A stretch of 37,881 nt of DNA from Gemmatimonadales bacterium (GTDB taxonomy: Bacteria; Gemmatimonadota; Glassbacteria; GWA2-58-10): assembly GCA_024278175.1 (NCBI GenBank), contig JAJRTS010000096.1, positions 1-37,881 on the forward strand. Direction: 5' to 3'. A model generated the notes under the pieces. The model was not told where the DNA came from, made no database searches, and saw only the letters and a program-made list of their open reading frames with translations. Of the stretch, positions 7,801 to 15,917 are shown piece after piece. The position numbers were made by a program, and so were the translations under genes. Position 1 is the stretch's first letter. Each line of letters opens with the position of its first letter.

Positions 7801-8340
7801 ATGGACAGGGAAAGCCTGACAGTCATCCTGGCCCAGATTCTGACCAGCGACGAGAAGTGGCAGCATGAAGTGGAACGTAATGTGATGCTGCAGAAGACTA
7901 TCGACGAGTTGTTCAGCAACAGCGTGTTTCATGTGCTGCTGGAAAACCAGATGCTGCCCAAGATGGGCGATACCGCTCTGCCGCATTTCAGGGCGGTCGA
8001 GTTGATCTGCGCTTTCCGCGAGCTGGCCGTGCAAAGGGCCGAGGGCACGTTGGACGAGAACGGCCTGGAGCGGGAACTGGAAGACCTCCATTTCAAGCTT
8101 TGCGACAAATACAACGCCTCCACTTCGTTCGCCCTGGAGTTGAGCTTCAAAGAAGCGATGATGGAGGCCGAACGTTTCGCCAGCCTCCACCACGCCGAGC
8201 CCCAGTTCGCCACCCGGCTGGATCGTTTCCGGCTGCTGTTGGTCCCCCTCTTCTCGGGCGGCGATGAGAATTCCTGCCGCTGCCAGCTCGTGCTGCTGGA
8301 GAATGTCCGTCCTCCGCGCAGCGCCTGGCGCAGGAAGTGA
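7801..8340 (+). CDS. Hypothetical helical protein
   Basis: A 179-residue protein I do not recognise. It looks mostly alpha-helical and charged, with no signal peptide or membrane segment; features include DEKWQHEVERNVMLQKTIDE at the N-terminus and a CRC pair near the C-terminus. It is probably cytoplasmic. The open frame extends to 7765, but GGAG at 7791-7794 sits 6 nt before the ATG at 7801, so this start is chosen. It is monocistronic, with a candidate promoter at 7684-7711 and a strong terminator at 8406-8436. It stands alone between a dispersed repeat and an AT-rich island. Confidence 0.7.
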   Translation: MDRESLTVILAQILTSDEKWQHEVERNVMLQKTIDELFSNSVFHVLLENQMLPKMGDTALPHFRAVELICAFRELAVQRAEGTLDENGLERELEDLHFKLCDKYNASTSFALELSFKEAMMEAERFASLHHAEPQFATRLDRFRLLLVPLFSGGDENSCRCQLVLLENVRPPRSAWRRK

Positions 8341-8405
8341 TATTTTTTCTTTCATACCTTGCTCATCCAGCTATTCGTCTCTGGATGAATTCATAAATAA
8401 AACAT

Positions 8406-8436
8406 ACCCGGACACGTGATCTGTGCCCGGGTTTTT
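8406..8436 (+). terminator. Rho-independent terminator of the gene at 7801
   Basis: ACCCGGaCAC (8406-8415) pairs with GTGcCCGGGT (8423-8432) with one internal mismatch and a 7-nt loop, followed by TTTTT. It ends the plus-strand gene 66 nt upstream and may also stop minus-strand transcripts from the converging lipoprotein gene. Confidence 0.85.
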
Positions 8437-8489
8437 AGTGTGATTACGGGAACTCAAGAGTGGTTCCGGGTTGTCACATTTTCCGAAGT

Positions 8490-9242
8490 TTATGGAAGCT
8501 GCAACCAGACATATGAATGATCCGATTCTTTCTCAACGGCATCATCCCATACAGAGCCATCTGCTTCGAATAAAGTCCAGGGAGCATCATAAGAATGGAA
8601 ATGGTATTGATATGCAAAATGGGCTTGGTAATCACTAAAGTACTCGTGAGAAACAACCCAATTATCCCAGGGCTCTCTTTTGTGGCTTTGCAGCTTGTGC
8701 GTCATTATTTCACCGATAAGGGGTGGATTGCCTGTCTCGCTATACATTTGTATTCTTGTTGCACCGACCTGCGCCCATCCAGCTTCAGCCCACCAGCCTC
8801 CCGACGCCAATTGAGCGTTAACCCTGGATTTGACTTTTCCCGCGGTACTTTGCTCACGATTTAACAGGGAACGGTAATGTTTCTCCGAGATAGCGTCGGC
8901 TTCCAGATATTTTGCCTTGTTGCTGAAACGATATAAAACTCCGGATTTCATAGGGCTGGTCCCGTCCCATTGCACTTCTCTCTGGAGCTTGACAACAGGT
9001 ATCTGGCCCTCTGTAAAAACTACGCTGATTCCATCCCAGCCTTCCTTGCTTTTTTCCAGACAATAACCCCTGACGTTTTCTCGAGTCAGTTCGGGGGCCA
9101 GGATTTTAACCGTGCCTGACGAGGCCAGCATTGAACCGGCTGGCTGAGATTCAGTTAATAAACTCGGCGATTTGTCGTTACAACTGGTAAGAGTAACGGA
9201 GAGAATTATAATGAAACAAATAAACATGGCGATTTTTTTCAT
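8490..9242 (-). CDS. Lipoprotein of unknown function in an AT-rich island
   Basis: A 250-residue protein with a classic lipoprotein signal (MKKIAMFICFIIILSVTLTSC, cysteine at residue 21). The mature domain is rich in Trp, Tyr and His (GGWWAEAGWAQVG, YQYHFHSYDAPW), suggesting a folded beta-rich extracytoplasmic domain; I cannot name the family. GAGGGATG lies just upstream of the ATG. The gene and the following 450 bp are clearly AT-richer than the flanks, with more AAA/AAT/ATA codons, which suggests recent acquisition. It converges on the hypothetical gene at 7801 and is transcribed alone. Confidence 0.75.
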   Translation of the reverse strand: MKKIAMFICFIIILSVTLTSCNDKSPSLLTESQPAGSMLASSGTVKILAPELTRENVRGYCLEKSKEGWDGISVVFTEGQIPVVKLQREVQWDGTSPMKSGVLYRFSNKAKYLEADAISEKHYRSLLNREQSTAGKVKSRVNAQLASGGWWAEAGWAQVGATRIQMYSETGNPPLIGEIMTHKLQSHKREPWDNWVVSHEYFSDYQAHFAYQYHFHSYDAPWTLFEADGSVWDDAVEKESDHSYVWLQLP

Positions 9243-9692
9243 TGTTTCATCCCTCTTTCATGTGTAAGCCGCTAATTAATTGCAAGAAACAGATAACAGC
9301 AGGATAGCAGTTATTGAGCATTACCTCCTGATTAGAGTGCGTGATACTAAAACCGAAGGTAAAATTATGTATTTATTACAGTTGTAGCTCATAAACATAA
9401 ATAAATACAACTATACAATAAGTATAAGCAACGCATCAAGCCGTGTCAATAAAAAGACATGATAATATCGCTTTCGGGATCCTGCTGCAGCTTGATCCAT
9501 TACTATCGTTAAAGTTGATTTTTTGTATCGCCCTAAGCGAATATGATTTTTTCAACGCTCAAGCGGCAAAGTTTAGCGGGGATATTAACTCAATCGTAAC
9601 GGATTATAAAACTGGCAAGCGGATTGCTCGGTTACTAACAGACATGGGATGGAATAGGGACAGATACTGAGGAATTACTTTTAACGGCAGGC
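9243..9692. other. AT-rich 450-bp spacer without a convincing gene
   Basis: This stretch separates the orphan lipoprotein from the PorV-like gene and has the lowest GC in the window. A plus-strand frame at 9443-9670 (75 codons, GTG start, no ribosome binding site) ends in GKRIARLLTDMGWNRDRY, which reads like the C-terminal end of a larger protein. It may be a fragment left by an insertion or deletion. A 7-bp inverted repeat AGTTGTA/TACAACT brackets about 9379-9411 and could be an operator. Confidence 0.4.
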
Positions 9693-10793
9693 TTAGAAGG
9701 CCAGTCCCAGGCTGAACATGTGTCTGGAGCCGAGCCGCCCCCAGTGGCGCCAGGCGTAGTCTATCTGGCCGCGGAAGAGCAGGAAATCGTAGCCGATCCC
9801 ACCTCCGGCAGAGAGGCCCCGCAGGCGGTTCGAGGACTCGAGCCCCAACTCGTCGCCACGCAGCTCCCAGCCCCCTCTGAGCGCGGTGGTAACTTTATCG
9901 CTCATCTTACGGGTCAATTCAGTACCTACGCTCCAGCTTACGGGCATGTTGTTGTTCTCGTTTACCTCCACGGCGGCCAGCCAGGCGTGGGAGCGGCCCT
10001 GACGGAGCACGTAGCTCACTCCGATATGGAAGCTGGTGGGCAGTTTGAAACTGGTGGCCCGCCGCATGCCCTCGCGGTCCTGGCGCGCGATATTGCCGCC
10101 GGGATAAAGGTCCTCCGGGTCAATACCGATCTTGAGCCCGTTGCCGCCGTAGGCCAGGTTGCCGCCGATATTACGGATCAGGAACGCCAGCCGAATCTCG
10201 CGCCCGGCCAACGTGGTGTGGTAGTTTGTGCCGATATCGAACGCGATTGTGCTCTGGGAGTTGCCCGCTATATTCTCGTGGATCCCCTTTATATTGATCC
10301 CGGCGCTGGCGCGGTCGCTGAAATTCCACGCCAGCGAGGCCCCGGCCTGCATGCTGTAGCTGCCGAACGTGGCTCCCGTGCCTCCCGGCTGGCTGACAGT
10401 GGTTATCTCCTGCTCACCCATCGTCAACACGCCCATCAGTCCGCCCAGCACCAGTTTACCCCCGGCCAGCGGCGCGGCCGCGGCGGCGTAGGTGTAGCTC
10501 ACGTCCAGCGGCTGGTTGGAAACGGTGAGCAACACCTGGGGACCGGTCAGAAACCCCAGCCCGGCGGGGTTCCACCACACGGCGCTGATCTCGTCCGCCA
10601 GCGCCCCGTACGCCCCGCCCAGCGCCACACCCCGGCCGCCCACCGGGATGGTCAGGAACTCCGCGGCGCGCGTACCGGCCTCGCTGAACCCCTTCGGGAT
10701 CCCGTCGCCGGGATTGAACGAACCGGAGCCGGCGGCCTGCAGAGCCGAACATGTCAGCGACAGAATAGCCGCTATTTTCAGTAATCTGGTCAT
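9693..10793 (-). CDS. PorV/PorQ-family outer-membrane beta-barrel protein
   Basis: A 366-residue outer-membrane protein with a signal peptide (MTRLLKIAAILSLTCSALQAAG). Its mature start carries the family pattern GTRAAEFLTIPVGGRGVALGGAYGALADEISAVWWNPAGLG, followed by alternating beta-strands and ending in the aromatic residue typical of barrels (MFSLGLAF). In Bacteroidetes PorV is a T9SS component that shuttles cargo with a C-terminal sorting domain; many FCB lineages have several paralogues of this UPF0164/PorV/PorQ group. It lies in the cluster with a protein that has such a C-terminal domain, which fits a secretion role, but paralogue identity is unproven. ATG 10793 is chosen over the frame start at 10829 because it begins the signal peptide. 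Confidence 0.82.
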   Translation of the reverse strand: MTRLLKIAAILSLTCSALQAAGSGSFNPGDGIPKGFSEAGTRAAEFLTIPVGGRGVALGGAYGALADEISAVWWNPAGLGFLTGPQVLLTVSNQPLDVSYTYAAAAAPLAGGKLVLGGLMGVLTMGEQEITTVSQPGGTGATFGSYSMQAGASLAWNFSDRASAGINIKGIHENIAGNSQSTIAFDIGTNYHTTLAGREIRLAFLIRNIGGNLAYGGNGLKIGIDPEDLYPGGNIARQDREGMRRATSFKLPTSFHIGVSYVLRQGRSHAWLAAVEVNENNNMPVSWSVGTELTRKMSDKVTTALRGGWELRGDELGLESSNRLRGLSAGGGIGYDFLLFRGQIDYAWRHWGRLGSRHMFSLGLAF

Positions 10794-10808
10794 GGAATCT
10801 CTATTAAA

Positions 10809-10944
10809 CGTGTTGAAAAATAACGGCAATAAGGGAATTTAGCTGTCAAGGGTCAGCCGTAGGCTGATTTACACGCTCTTGACAGCGAAAAAAGTAATAA
10901 ATTTGATTCAGGGACGTTGAATGTTTTTAATTCCAACGGCCCTC
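10809..10944 (-). repeat. Dispersed compound-hairpin repeat, copy D (short, diverged)
   Basis: Read on the minus strand, it begins GAGGGCCGTTGGAA at the methyltransferase stop codon (10946-10944). It continues with TTCAACGTCCCTGAAT, the arms GCTGTCAAGAGC and GACCCTTGACAGC (10886-10875 and 10854-10842), an inner TCAGCC/GGCTGA hairpin, and ends GTTATTTTTCAACACG. It fills the whole gap between the methyltransferase and the PorV-like gene. The middle is about 70 bp shorter than in the other copies. Confidence 0.7.
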
Positions 10945-11720
10945 TATTTCCGGGCGAATAAGTTCAGCCTTCTGAAAAGCTCGAAATATGTGCCGTCATC
11001 CCGGCGGGTTTCCTTCAGCATCCGTTCGACCACCATATTTCGGAATTCGCTTTTGTGCTCCGTTTCGATAACATGCAACAGGGGAACCAGGCTTGGCTGG
11101 TCCAGCCAGCCGATTATAGCGTCGGCGTCCGGGAAATACCTTTCCGCGTTTTCACTCCAGACCCGGGTCTGCTTAAAAGGGAACTGCTTAACCAATGCCT
11201 CGTATTCCCCGGGTTCAGGCATAAACCAAGGCCACTGGAAATCTGCGAAATAAGGCATGAATTCCTGCTGCTGCATCACTTCCCGGACAATCTTGAAAAA
11301 AGTCGCGCAGTTCCCCTTGCCGGCAAAGTTGAAACGAACAATTCCGTTTTCCTTCAAAGCGCGATAAACCCTGGACAGCAACGATTGATGGTCGGTTATC
11401 CAGTGCAACGCGGCGTTGGAAAAAACCAGATCGAATTCAGCGTTAAAATCCAGCAGATTGATATCCGCTATTTCAAAATTCAAATTCGGCTTTTTGATTT
11501 TTTCGGCCGTTTCTATCATACTCTGCGAGGCATCCAGCCCAAGCACAAATCCCCGGGGGACAAGCCCGGCAAGCCTGGCTGTCAGAACACCGTCGCCACA
11601 TCCCAGATCCAGGATGCGTTCATTGCCGTTCAGGGCGCATTCGTCAATTAAGCGTTGCCCCCACTCTTTTTGATGGGCGGAGGTTTTTTTGTATTTTGCG
11701 CCGTCGAATTCAAACGTCAT
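10944..11720 (-). CDS. Class I SAM-dependent methyltransferase (trans-aconitate methyltransferase-like)
   Basis: A 258-residue cytoplasmic methyltransferase. SAM motif I is ILDLGCGDGVLTARLA (about 36-51), followed by the acidic GLDASQSMIE strand end, then ADINLLDF and FDLVFSNAALHWI, which is the motif arrangement of trans-aconitate 2-methyltransferase and related small-molecule methyltransferases. The substrate is not determined by these motifs. The gene starts 13 nt after the large secreted-protein gene, so they are probably co-transcribed. It is AT-richer than the genes on either side, suggesting a different origin. Its TAG stop is also the first base of repeat copy D. Confidence 0.83.
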   Translation of the reverse strand: MTFEFDGAKYKKTSAHQKEWGQRLIDECALNGNERILDLGCGDGVLTARLAGLVPRGFVLGLDASQSMIETAEKIKKPNLNFEIADINLLDFNAEFDLVFSNAALHWITDHQSLLSRVYRALKENGIVRFNFAGKGNCATFFKIVREVMQQQEFMPYFADFQWPWFMPEPGEYEALVKQFPFKQTRVWSENAERYFPDADAIIGWLDQPSLVPLLHVIETEHKSEFRNMVVERMLKETRRDDGTYFELFRRLNLFARK

Positions 11721-11733
11721 TCAGCCGGTCCCC

Positions 11734-14700
11734 TTAATTAATAATCGAAAACTTGCCCAGGTATTTTTCGCCGGTGCGTGCGCTCTCCACGTGGAAATAG
11801 TACGTCCCGCTGGCCATCTCCTGGCCGAAGCGGGTGCGAAGGTTAAACCTGCGGGTGCCCCCGCCGGAGTCGAACGCGCTGAACCCGCTCTCGGCCACGC
11901 CGGGGCCGTGTTCGAGTACGTTGACCAGAATCCCGCTGATCGTGTAGATCCGGATCGTGGCCCGGGGGGGCAGGCCGGTAAAGAGCACGGTTTTGTCACC
12001 GGGGCCGCCGTCCAGCGCGCTGGAGACCAGATATGGGTTGGGCACCACGCGCACCTTGCGCAGGTTTTCGTTTTCCGGCAGGTCGGTGCCCCTGTTGAAC
12101 CGGTAGACCATCCGCTGTCCCGGCACGGGGCTTACCTGCGTGCCTGACGGGTCGTTGAACTCGCAGCGCAGCAGCCAGACGTCACCGGCGGCGGGCCGCC
12201 GGACGATACCGGTTACGAACAGCTCCACGCCCCGCACGTAGAGCGCCATGCTGATGCTGTCCGGGTTATCCGGGTGGGGAGCGTAAACGGCCGTGGGCTG
12301 AAGACGGTAGTTGCGCTCGGACTTGGGATGTACGTGCAGGCTCTGCCAGATCATGTCCTCGTGGTCGTGGGTATCCAGCGGCAGGAACCCCCAGCCGTCG
12401 TCCGTGAATGGGCTGAACCGGATCTCCACCCGGTGGGTCAGGTCGCGCACGCTCACCTCGGTCCCGCTCCGCCAGCGGATCTCGATATCGCCGGGAGCGA
12501 ACGCGGCCATGTTGCTGGTTGTGCGGGCGGCCTCGCCTGCCACGTACTCGCTGTTGAGCTGGTCGATATTCATCGGCTGGTACACAGTAAAGGGCATCCC
12601 GGCGAACCCCACCGCCGCCGGCACGGCCGTAAACTTGTACTGCGGATGAGGATAGGTGATTCCGGGGCTGAGCAGCGTTCCGACCTCTCCGTTGACCCGC
12701 AGCGGGGCCACCTTGGCGTCGATCCGGCCGCCGCGAAACAACTCCACCTGGCCGGAGTAAGTTACGCCGACGCTGTCCGAGCGGCCCTGGAAACTTACCG
12801 CCGCAATTTTCTCCGCTCGCTCACGGGCGAAATTTTTCTTCAGCAGGGAACCGGAGATGGTGTAGCCGCGGGAGTCCTGCCAGTGGTAATAGAGGTTGAA
12901 CAGCCGCGTGGCCGGGCCTGCCGCCTCGACACTGTCGATCTCCAGCCAGCCGGAGTCCGGCAGCAGCTCGCCGTAAACGATTTCCACATCGCCGGCAACC
13001 AGCGCGCCAACCTGAGCTCTGGCCGGGGAGGTGATATCCAGCACCAGGTTCTTGCGGTACACGGAGCGGTTGGTGGGGTCCAGCGGGTCGGTGCGCACGG
13101 TGTCCGAGCTGCTGCCCAGCGTGTCGGCGGTCAGGGTGACCGGGGCCGCCTCAAGCATGGTGCCGTCGCCGGCGGAGAGCAGGTGGCTGTATGTCCCGGC
13201 CCGGCGGCTGCTGGTCCCGGAGCGCGGAGCCACCTGCTGCACAAAGCGGCCCTGCTCATCCTGACGTTTGAACCCCAGGTTGGACTCGATTGACTCCGCG
13301 CCGGTGTTGAACGGGTTGAAATCGTAGCTGGTCACCGTGTAGAACAGCGGAATCCCGTTGATCAGCCCGCCGATATCCTCGCCCCGGTCGGTGAAACTGA
13401 ACGAGAGGCCGGTGTCCGTGCCCAGAGAAAGCACCAGCGGTCCCGTGCCGGTAAACCCGCCGCTGCTGAGTGTGCGGGTGACAGTGTAGTCGGTGATATT
13501 GTTGTCCAGGTCGAACTGGGCGATCAGCGCCGCGTCGCCGCGCTCACCGCTCAAGGAGCGGTAGACCCGGAAGCCCTCGAAATCCTCGGCCCGGTAGCTG
13601 TCGATATAGGGGAACGAGGGCGGCAGGCTGTCCCGGAGCGTAAGCTGCCGCGCGGCCAGCGTGCCCGCGTAGTCGTCGAGCGTGTTGTGCACGGGAAAAT
13701 CGTCCCAGGTAATCGTAACCTGACGGTCGCCGGGGATCAGCCGGAAGTCCGGTGCGGCGGGCGGTCTGGGCCGCAGGAACCCGGCCTCGAACGTTGCGCG
13801 GGCCACTTCGCCCAGGGCGATAGCGCGGCTGAATTCGCCCTCGGGAGTAAGCTTGCTCAGGTCGGCGCGGCGGCCGTTGAGCGCGGGGTCGTTGGTGGCC
13901 GGGCTGAAAAAGCAGGCCGCCCAGATATTTTGCTCAGCGCCGCCGGCGGGCAGATCGAACGGTCCCAGGACGATATTCTGCCGCAGGTCCTCGACAATGG
14001 TCGCCTCCAGAAAGTCCGCATAGGGGTCGAACGCGGGCAGCAGTGCCGCTCCCGGTTGAGCGCTCAGGATGCGGTAGGCTTCGGCGTCGCTGAACGGGTC
14101 GGGCCGCTGGTCGCCGTAGGTGAACATGGTGTAGAGAAAGAAACGCTCGGCCGGCAGGTTGCGCACGCTTTCCGGAAAAACGAGTGGCTCGCCCGTTACG
14201 GGATGGGTCAGGCCCGCGTCCATGATCCCGCCGAAAGTTTCGTCTACCAGGCCGTTGCCGTCTGGCTCAAGAGCCGTGGGGTTATCGAGTCCATCGTCCT
14301 CGGTGGGGCTCTGCAGGATCACCACGCCGTTGATCGCGGGCTGACGGCCGAAACTTTCCTCGTAGAAATCGGAGTCGTAGGCCAGGGCCAGTTGCCGGGT
14401 GGGCAGGATTGCCGACGCGTCGTCGGTGGGTGTGCCGATATCGAAATCGCTCTTGAGGTCGGCCAGCGCGGCGCGGATGTCGTAGGGCGTGCCGCCGGGA
14501 GCCTCGGAGGGGTCCACATACTCGCTGGCGTTGGATAGTTTCCAGTTAACAAATAAAATATCCCGCTCGGCCCCGGTGGAGATAAACACCGCCCGCCAGG
14601 CCACTTCCACGCCCAGGCGTTTGGTACCGGCGCTCTGGAACACCGGCCCGCCGACATCGGTGAAAAAGCCCACCACGTCCTGGTCGCCGATAACCAGCGG

Positions 14701-15207
14701 CACGTTCAGGCCGAACGTGGGGCTGTCCGGGTCGTCGTCCACCGTGCGGAACCGGTCGGGCCAGTTATCCAGGTCGGTGGCGCTGCCGGAGAAAAAGAGT
14801 GTGGCATCGGGATCGCTGCCGGTTCCCGAGGCCCGGCCCTCGCGCCATTCGGCGTCGTAGACCGCGCTGGTTTCCACCGTGTCGCCGTAGAGCCCGTCGG
14901 CGTCGGCGTCGATCAACCCCAGCACGTTGAGGCCGCTCTGGTAGATGTAGTTGTTGGTACTGCCCGAGGGCCAGAACCCGCCCGGCGCGAACGGACTGGT
15001 GGGGTTAACCGCCAGGAAACCCGTGTTGGAGAGGTAGAGCGCAATGTTGTTGCCCGAGCTCTGGCGCGCCTCGAAACGGGCCAGATGAGTAGCGGCGCTA
15101 CGTTTGAGCTTGGCGCGTCCGGGCGCGGCGGCCTCCAGCGGCACCACCGCGAGAGTGGCGGCGAGCAGGGCCGTGGCCGCAAGGGTTATGTAAGTTCGGT
15201 GTTTCAT
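11734..15207 (-). CDS. Large secreted protein with FN3-like region and T9SS-type C-terminal sorting domain
   Basis: An 1157-residue exported protein. It starts with a signal peptide (MKHRTYITLAATALLAATLA, cleaved near LEAAAPG); GGAG sits just before ATG 15207, which is preferred over the frame start at 15264. The central region carries an FN3-like module beginning near PAAPDFRLIPGDRQVTITWD and acidic Asp/Gly loops (DADADGLYGDTVE, EPDGNGLVDET). The last 90 residues (VRVVPNPYLVSSA, TIRIYTISGILVNVLEH, ASGTYYFHVES, GKFSIIN) have the strand pattern of the type A C-terminal domain that directs proteins through the type IX secretion system. It is probably cell-surface or released. It lies between a TonB receptor and a PorV-like protein. 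The enzymatic or binding role is unknown. Confidence 0.8.
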   Translation of the reverse strand: MKHRTYITLAATALLAATLAVVPLEAAAPGRAKLKRSAATHLARFEARQSSGNNIALYLSNTGFLAVNPTSPFAPGGFWPSGSTNNYIYQSGLNVLGLIDADADGLYGDTVETSAVYDAEWREGRASGTGSDPDATLFFSGSATDLDNWPDRFRTVDDDPDSPTFGLNVPLVIGDQDVVGFFTDVGGPVFQSAGTKRLGVEVAWRAVFISTGAERDILFVNWKLSNASEYVDPSEAPGGTPYDIRAALADLKSDFDIGTPTDDASAILPTRQLALAYDSDFYEESFGRQPAINGVVILQSPTEDDGLDNPTALEPDGNGLVDETFGGIMDAGLTHPVTGEPLVFPESVRNLPAERFFLYTMFTYGDQRPDPFSDAEAYRILSAQPGAALLPAFDPYADFLEATIVEDLRQNIVLGPFDLPAGGAEQNIWAACFFSPATNDPALNGRRADLSKLTPEGEFSRAIALGEVARATFEAGFLRPRPPAAPDFRLIPGDRQVTITWDDFPVHNTLDDYAGTLAARQLTLRDSLPPSFPYIDSYRAEDFEGFRVYRSLSGERGDAALIAQFDLDNNITDYTVTRTLSSGGFTGTGPLVLSLGTDTGLSFSFTDRGEDIGGLINGIPLFYTVTSYDFNPFNTGAESIESNLGFKRQDEQGRFVQQVAPRSGTSSRRAGTYSHLLSAGDGTMLEAAPVTLTADTLGSSSDTVRTDPLDPTNRSVYRKNLVLDITSPARAQVGALVAGDVEIVYGELLPDSGWLEIDSVEAAGPATRLFNLYYHWQDSRGYTISGSLLKKNFARERAEKIAAVSFQGRSDSVGVTYSGQVELFRGGRIDAKVAPLRVNGEVGTLLSPGITYPHPQYKFTAVPAAVGFAGMPFTVYQPMNIDQLNSEYVAGEAARTTSNMAAFAPGDIEIRWRSGTEVSVRDLTHRVEIRFSPFTDDGWGFLPLDTHDHEDMIWQSLHVHPKSERNYRLQPTAVYAPHPDNPDSISMALYVRGVELFVTGIVRRPAAGDVWLLRCEFNDPSGTQVSPVPGQRMVYRFNRGTDLPENENLRKVRVVPNPYLVSSALDGGPGDKTVLFTGLPPRATIRIYTISGILVNVLEHGPGVAESGFSAFDSGGGTRRFNLRTRFGQEMASGTYYFHVESARTGEKYLGKFSIIN

Positions 15208-15229
15208 CGTCTCCAGTTTGTTGGAATGC

Positions 15230-15283
15230 CGGGCGAACACAAGGGAAAGCCCCTCCGAGATCAATTAACAAGTTTATTCTACT
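15230..15283 (+). repeat. REP-like repeat, decayed copy next to the RAYT pseudogene
   Basis: CGGGCGAACACAAGGG followed by AAAGCCCC and TCAATTAACAAGTTTATTC. It matches the copy at 15839-15890 in sequence and orientation, but the right half of the GGGCGAAC/GTTCGCCC stem is mutated. It abuts the 3' end of the transposase pseudogene and the start of the large secreted-protein gene. Confidence 0.75.
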
Positions 15284-15823
15284 CGCTGCTCGTGGAATGA
15301 TTGTATGCGCGAGGATTAAAATTGATGTATTCCCGTGCGCTCTCAAGGTCATGATGGTTACGCAGCACATGCTCGTAGTATCCGCGCTGCCATAACTTTT
15401 CATTGTATTGCAACCAGCCGAATTTTTTTACTCCCTTACCATACTGCACGGTAGTTCGTGATTTAAAAGCCTGAGTTATTCGTCCCACAGAGCCACTCGC
15501 CGTACCGTAGGGGCGAACCTTGTGTTCGCCCGGTTTTGTATCATTCATTACGTGTGATTCCGAGGACAACAGGCAGAGAATACCATGAAAATGATCCGGC
15601 ATCACCATAAATTCATCCAATTTAAGCAAGGGAAACCTTTCCGGTAAATTCAGCCATTCACGCTCGATCATTGCCCCTGCGGCATTATAACCATACTGTC
15701 AGCGCTTATCTCGCCAAACAGCGCAAGGTTGCCCTGGACGGATAACGTTACAAAATACGCTCCCGGAGAGGAATAATCGTATTCCCGCAACCTTGTGGAG
15801 CGTCTGTTGGGAAAACCGGCCAT
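15279..15823 (-). pseudogene. REP-associated tyrosine transposase (RAYT, Y1 family) broken by one frameshift
   Basis: RAYTs are single-copy HUH nucleases related to IS200/IS605 TnpA that process REP palindromes. The N-terminal part reads from ATG 15823 through NRRSTRL, YDYSSPGAYFVTL and LALFGEI to a TGA at 15670-15668. The rest continues in the -1 frame from ATG 15671, with the HUH motif PDHFHGIL, LWQRGYYEHVLRN and the presumed catalytic Tyr in AREYINFNPRAYN. Joined, the two parts give about 181 residues, the normal family length, so a single missing base explains the break. The stop and restart overlap as ATGA, so reinitiation producing two peptides is an alternative. The repeat at 15508-15532 is inside the coding frame and encodes GEHKVRPYG. 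Confidence 0.85.
15508..15532 (-). repeat. REP palindrome embedded in the transposase coding sequence
   Basis: On the minus strand this is GGGCGAACACAAGGTTCGCC plus CCTAC. The GGGCGAAC/GTTCGCCC arms pair perfectly around ACAAG. It is in frame and translated. The same palindrome flanks the gene in the opposite orientation. Confidence 0.85.
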
Positions 15824-15838
15824 TCGGATAACCTTTTT

Positions 15839-15890
15839 CGGGCGAACACAAGGTTCGCCCCTACGACATCAATTAGCAAATTTGTTCCAC
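15839..15890 (+). repeat. REP-like repeat, intact copy upstream of the RAYT pseudogene
   Basis: GGGCGAAC (15840-15847), the loop ACAAG and GTTCGCCC form a perfect 8-bp stem, followed by CTACGACATCAATTAGCAAA. It is a direct repeat of 15230-15283, so the transposase is bracketed by two REPs in the same orientation. It lies just after the stop of the TonB receptor gene. Confidence 0.85.
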
Positions 15891-15917
15891 CCACACCATT
15901 GTAAAAATGGTAAAAAA

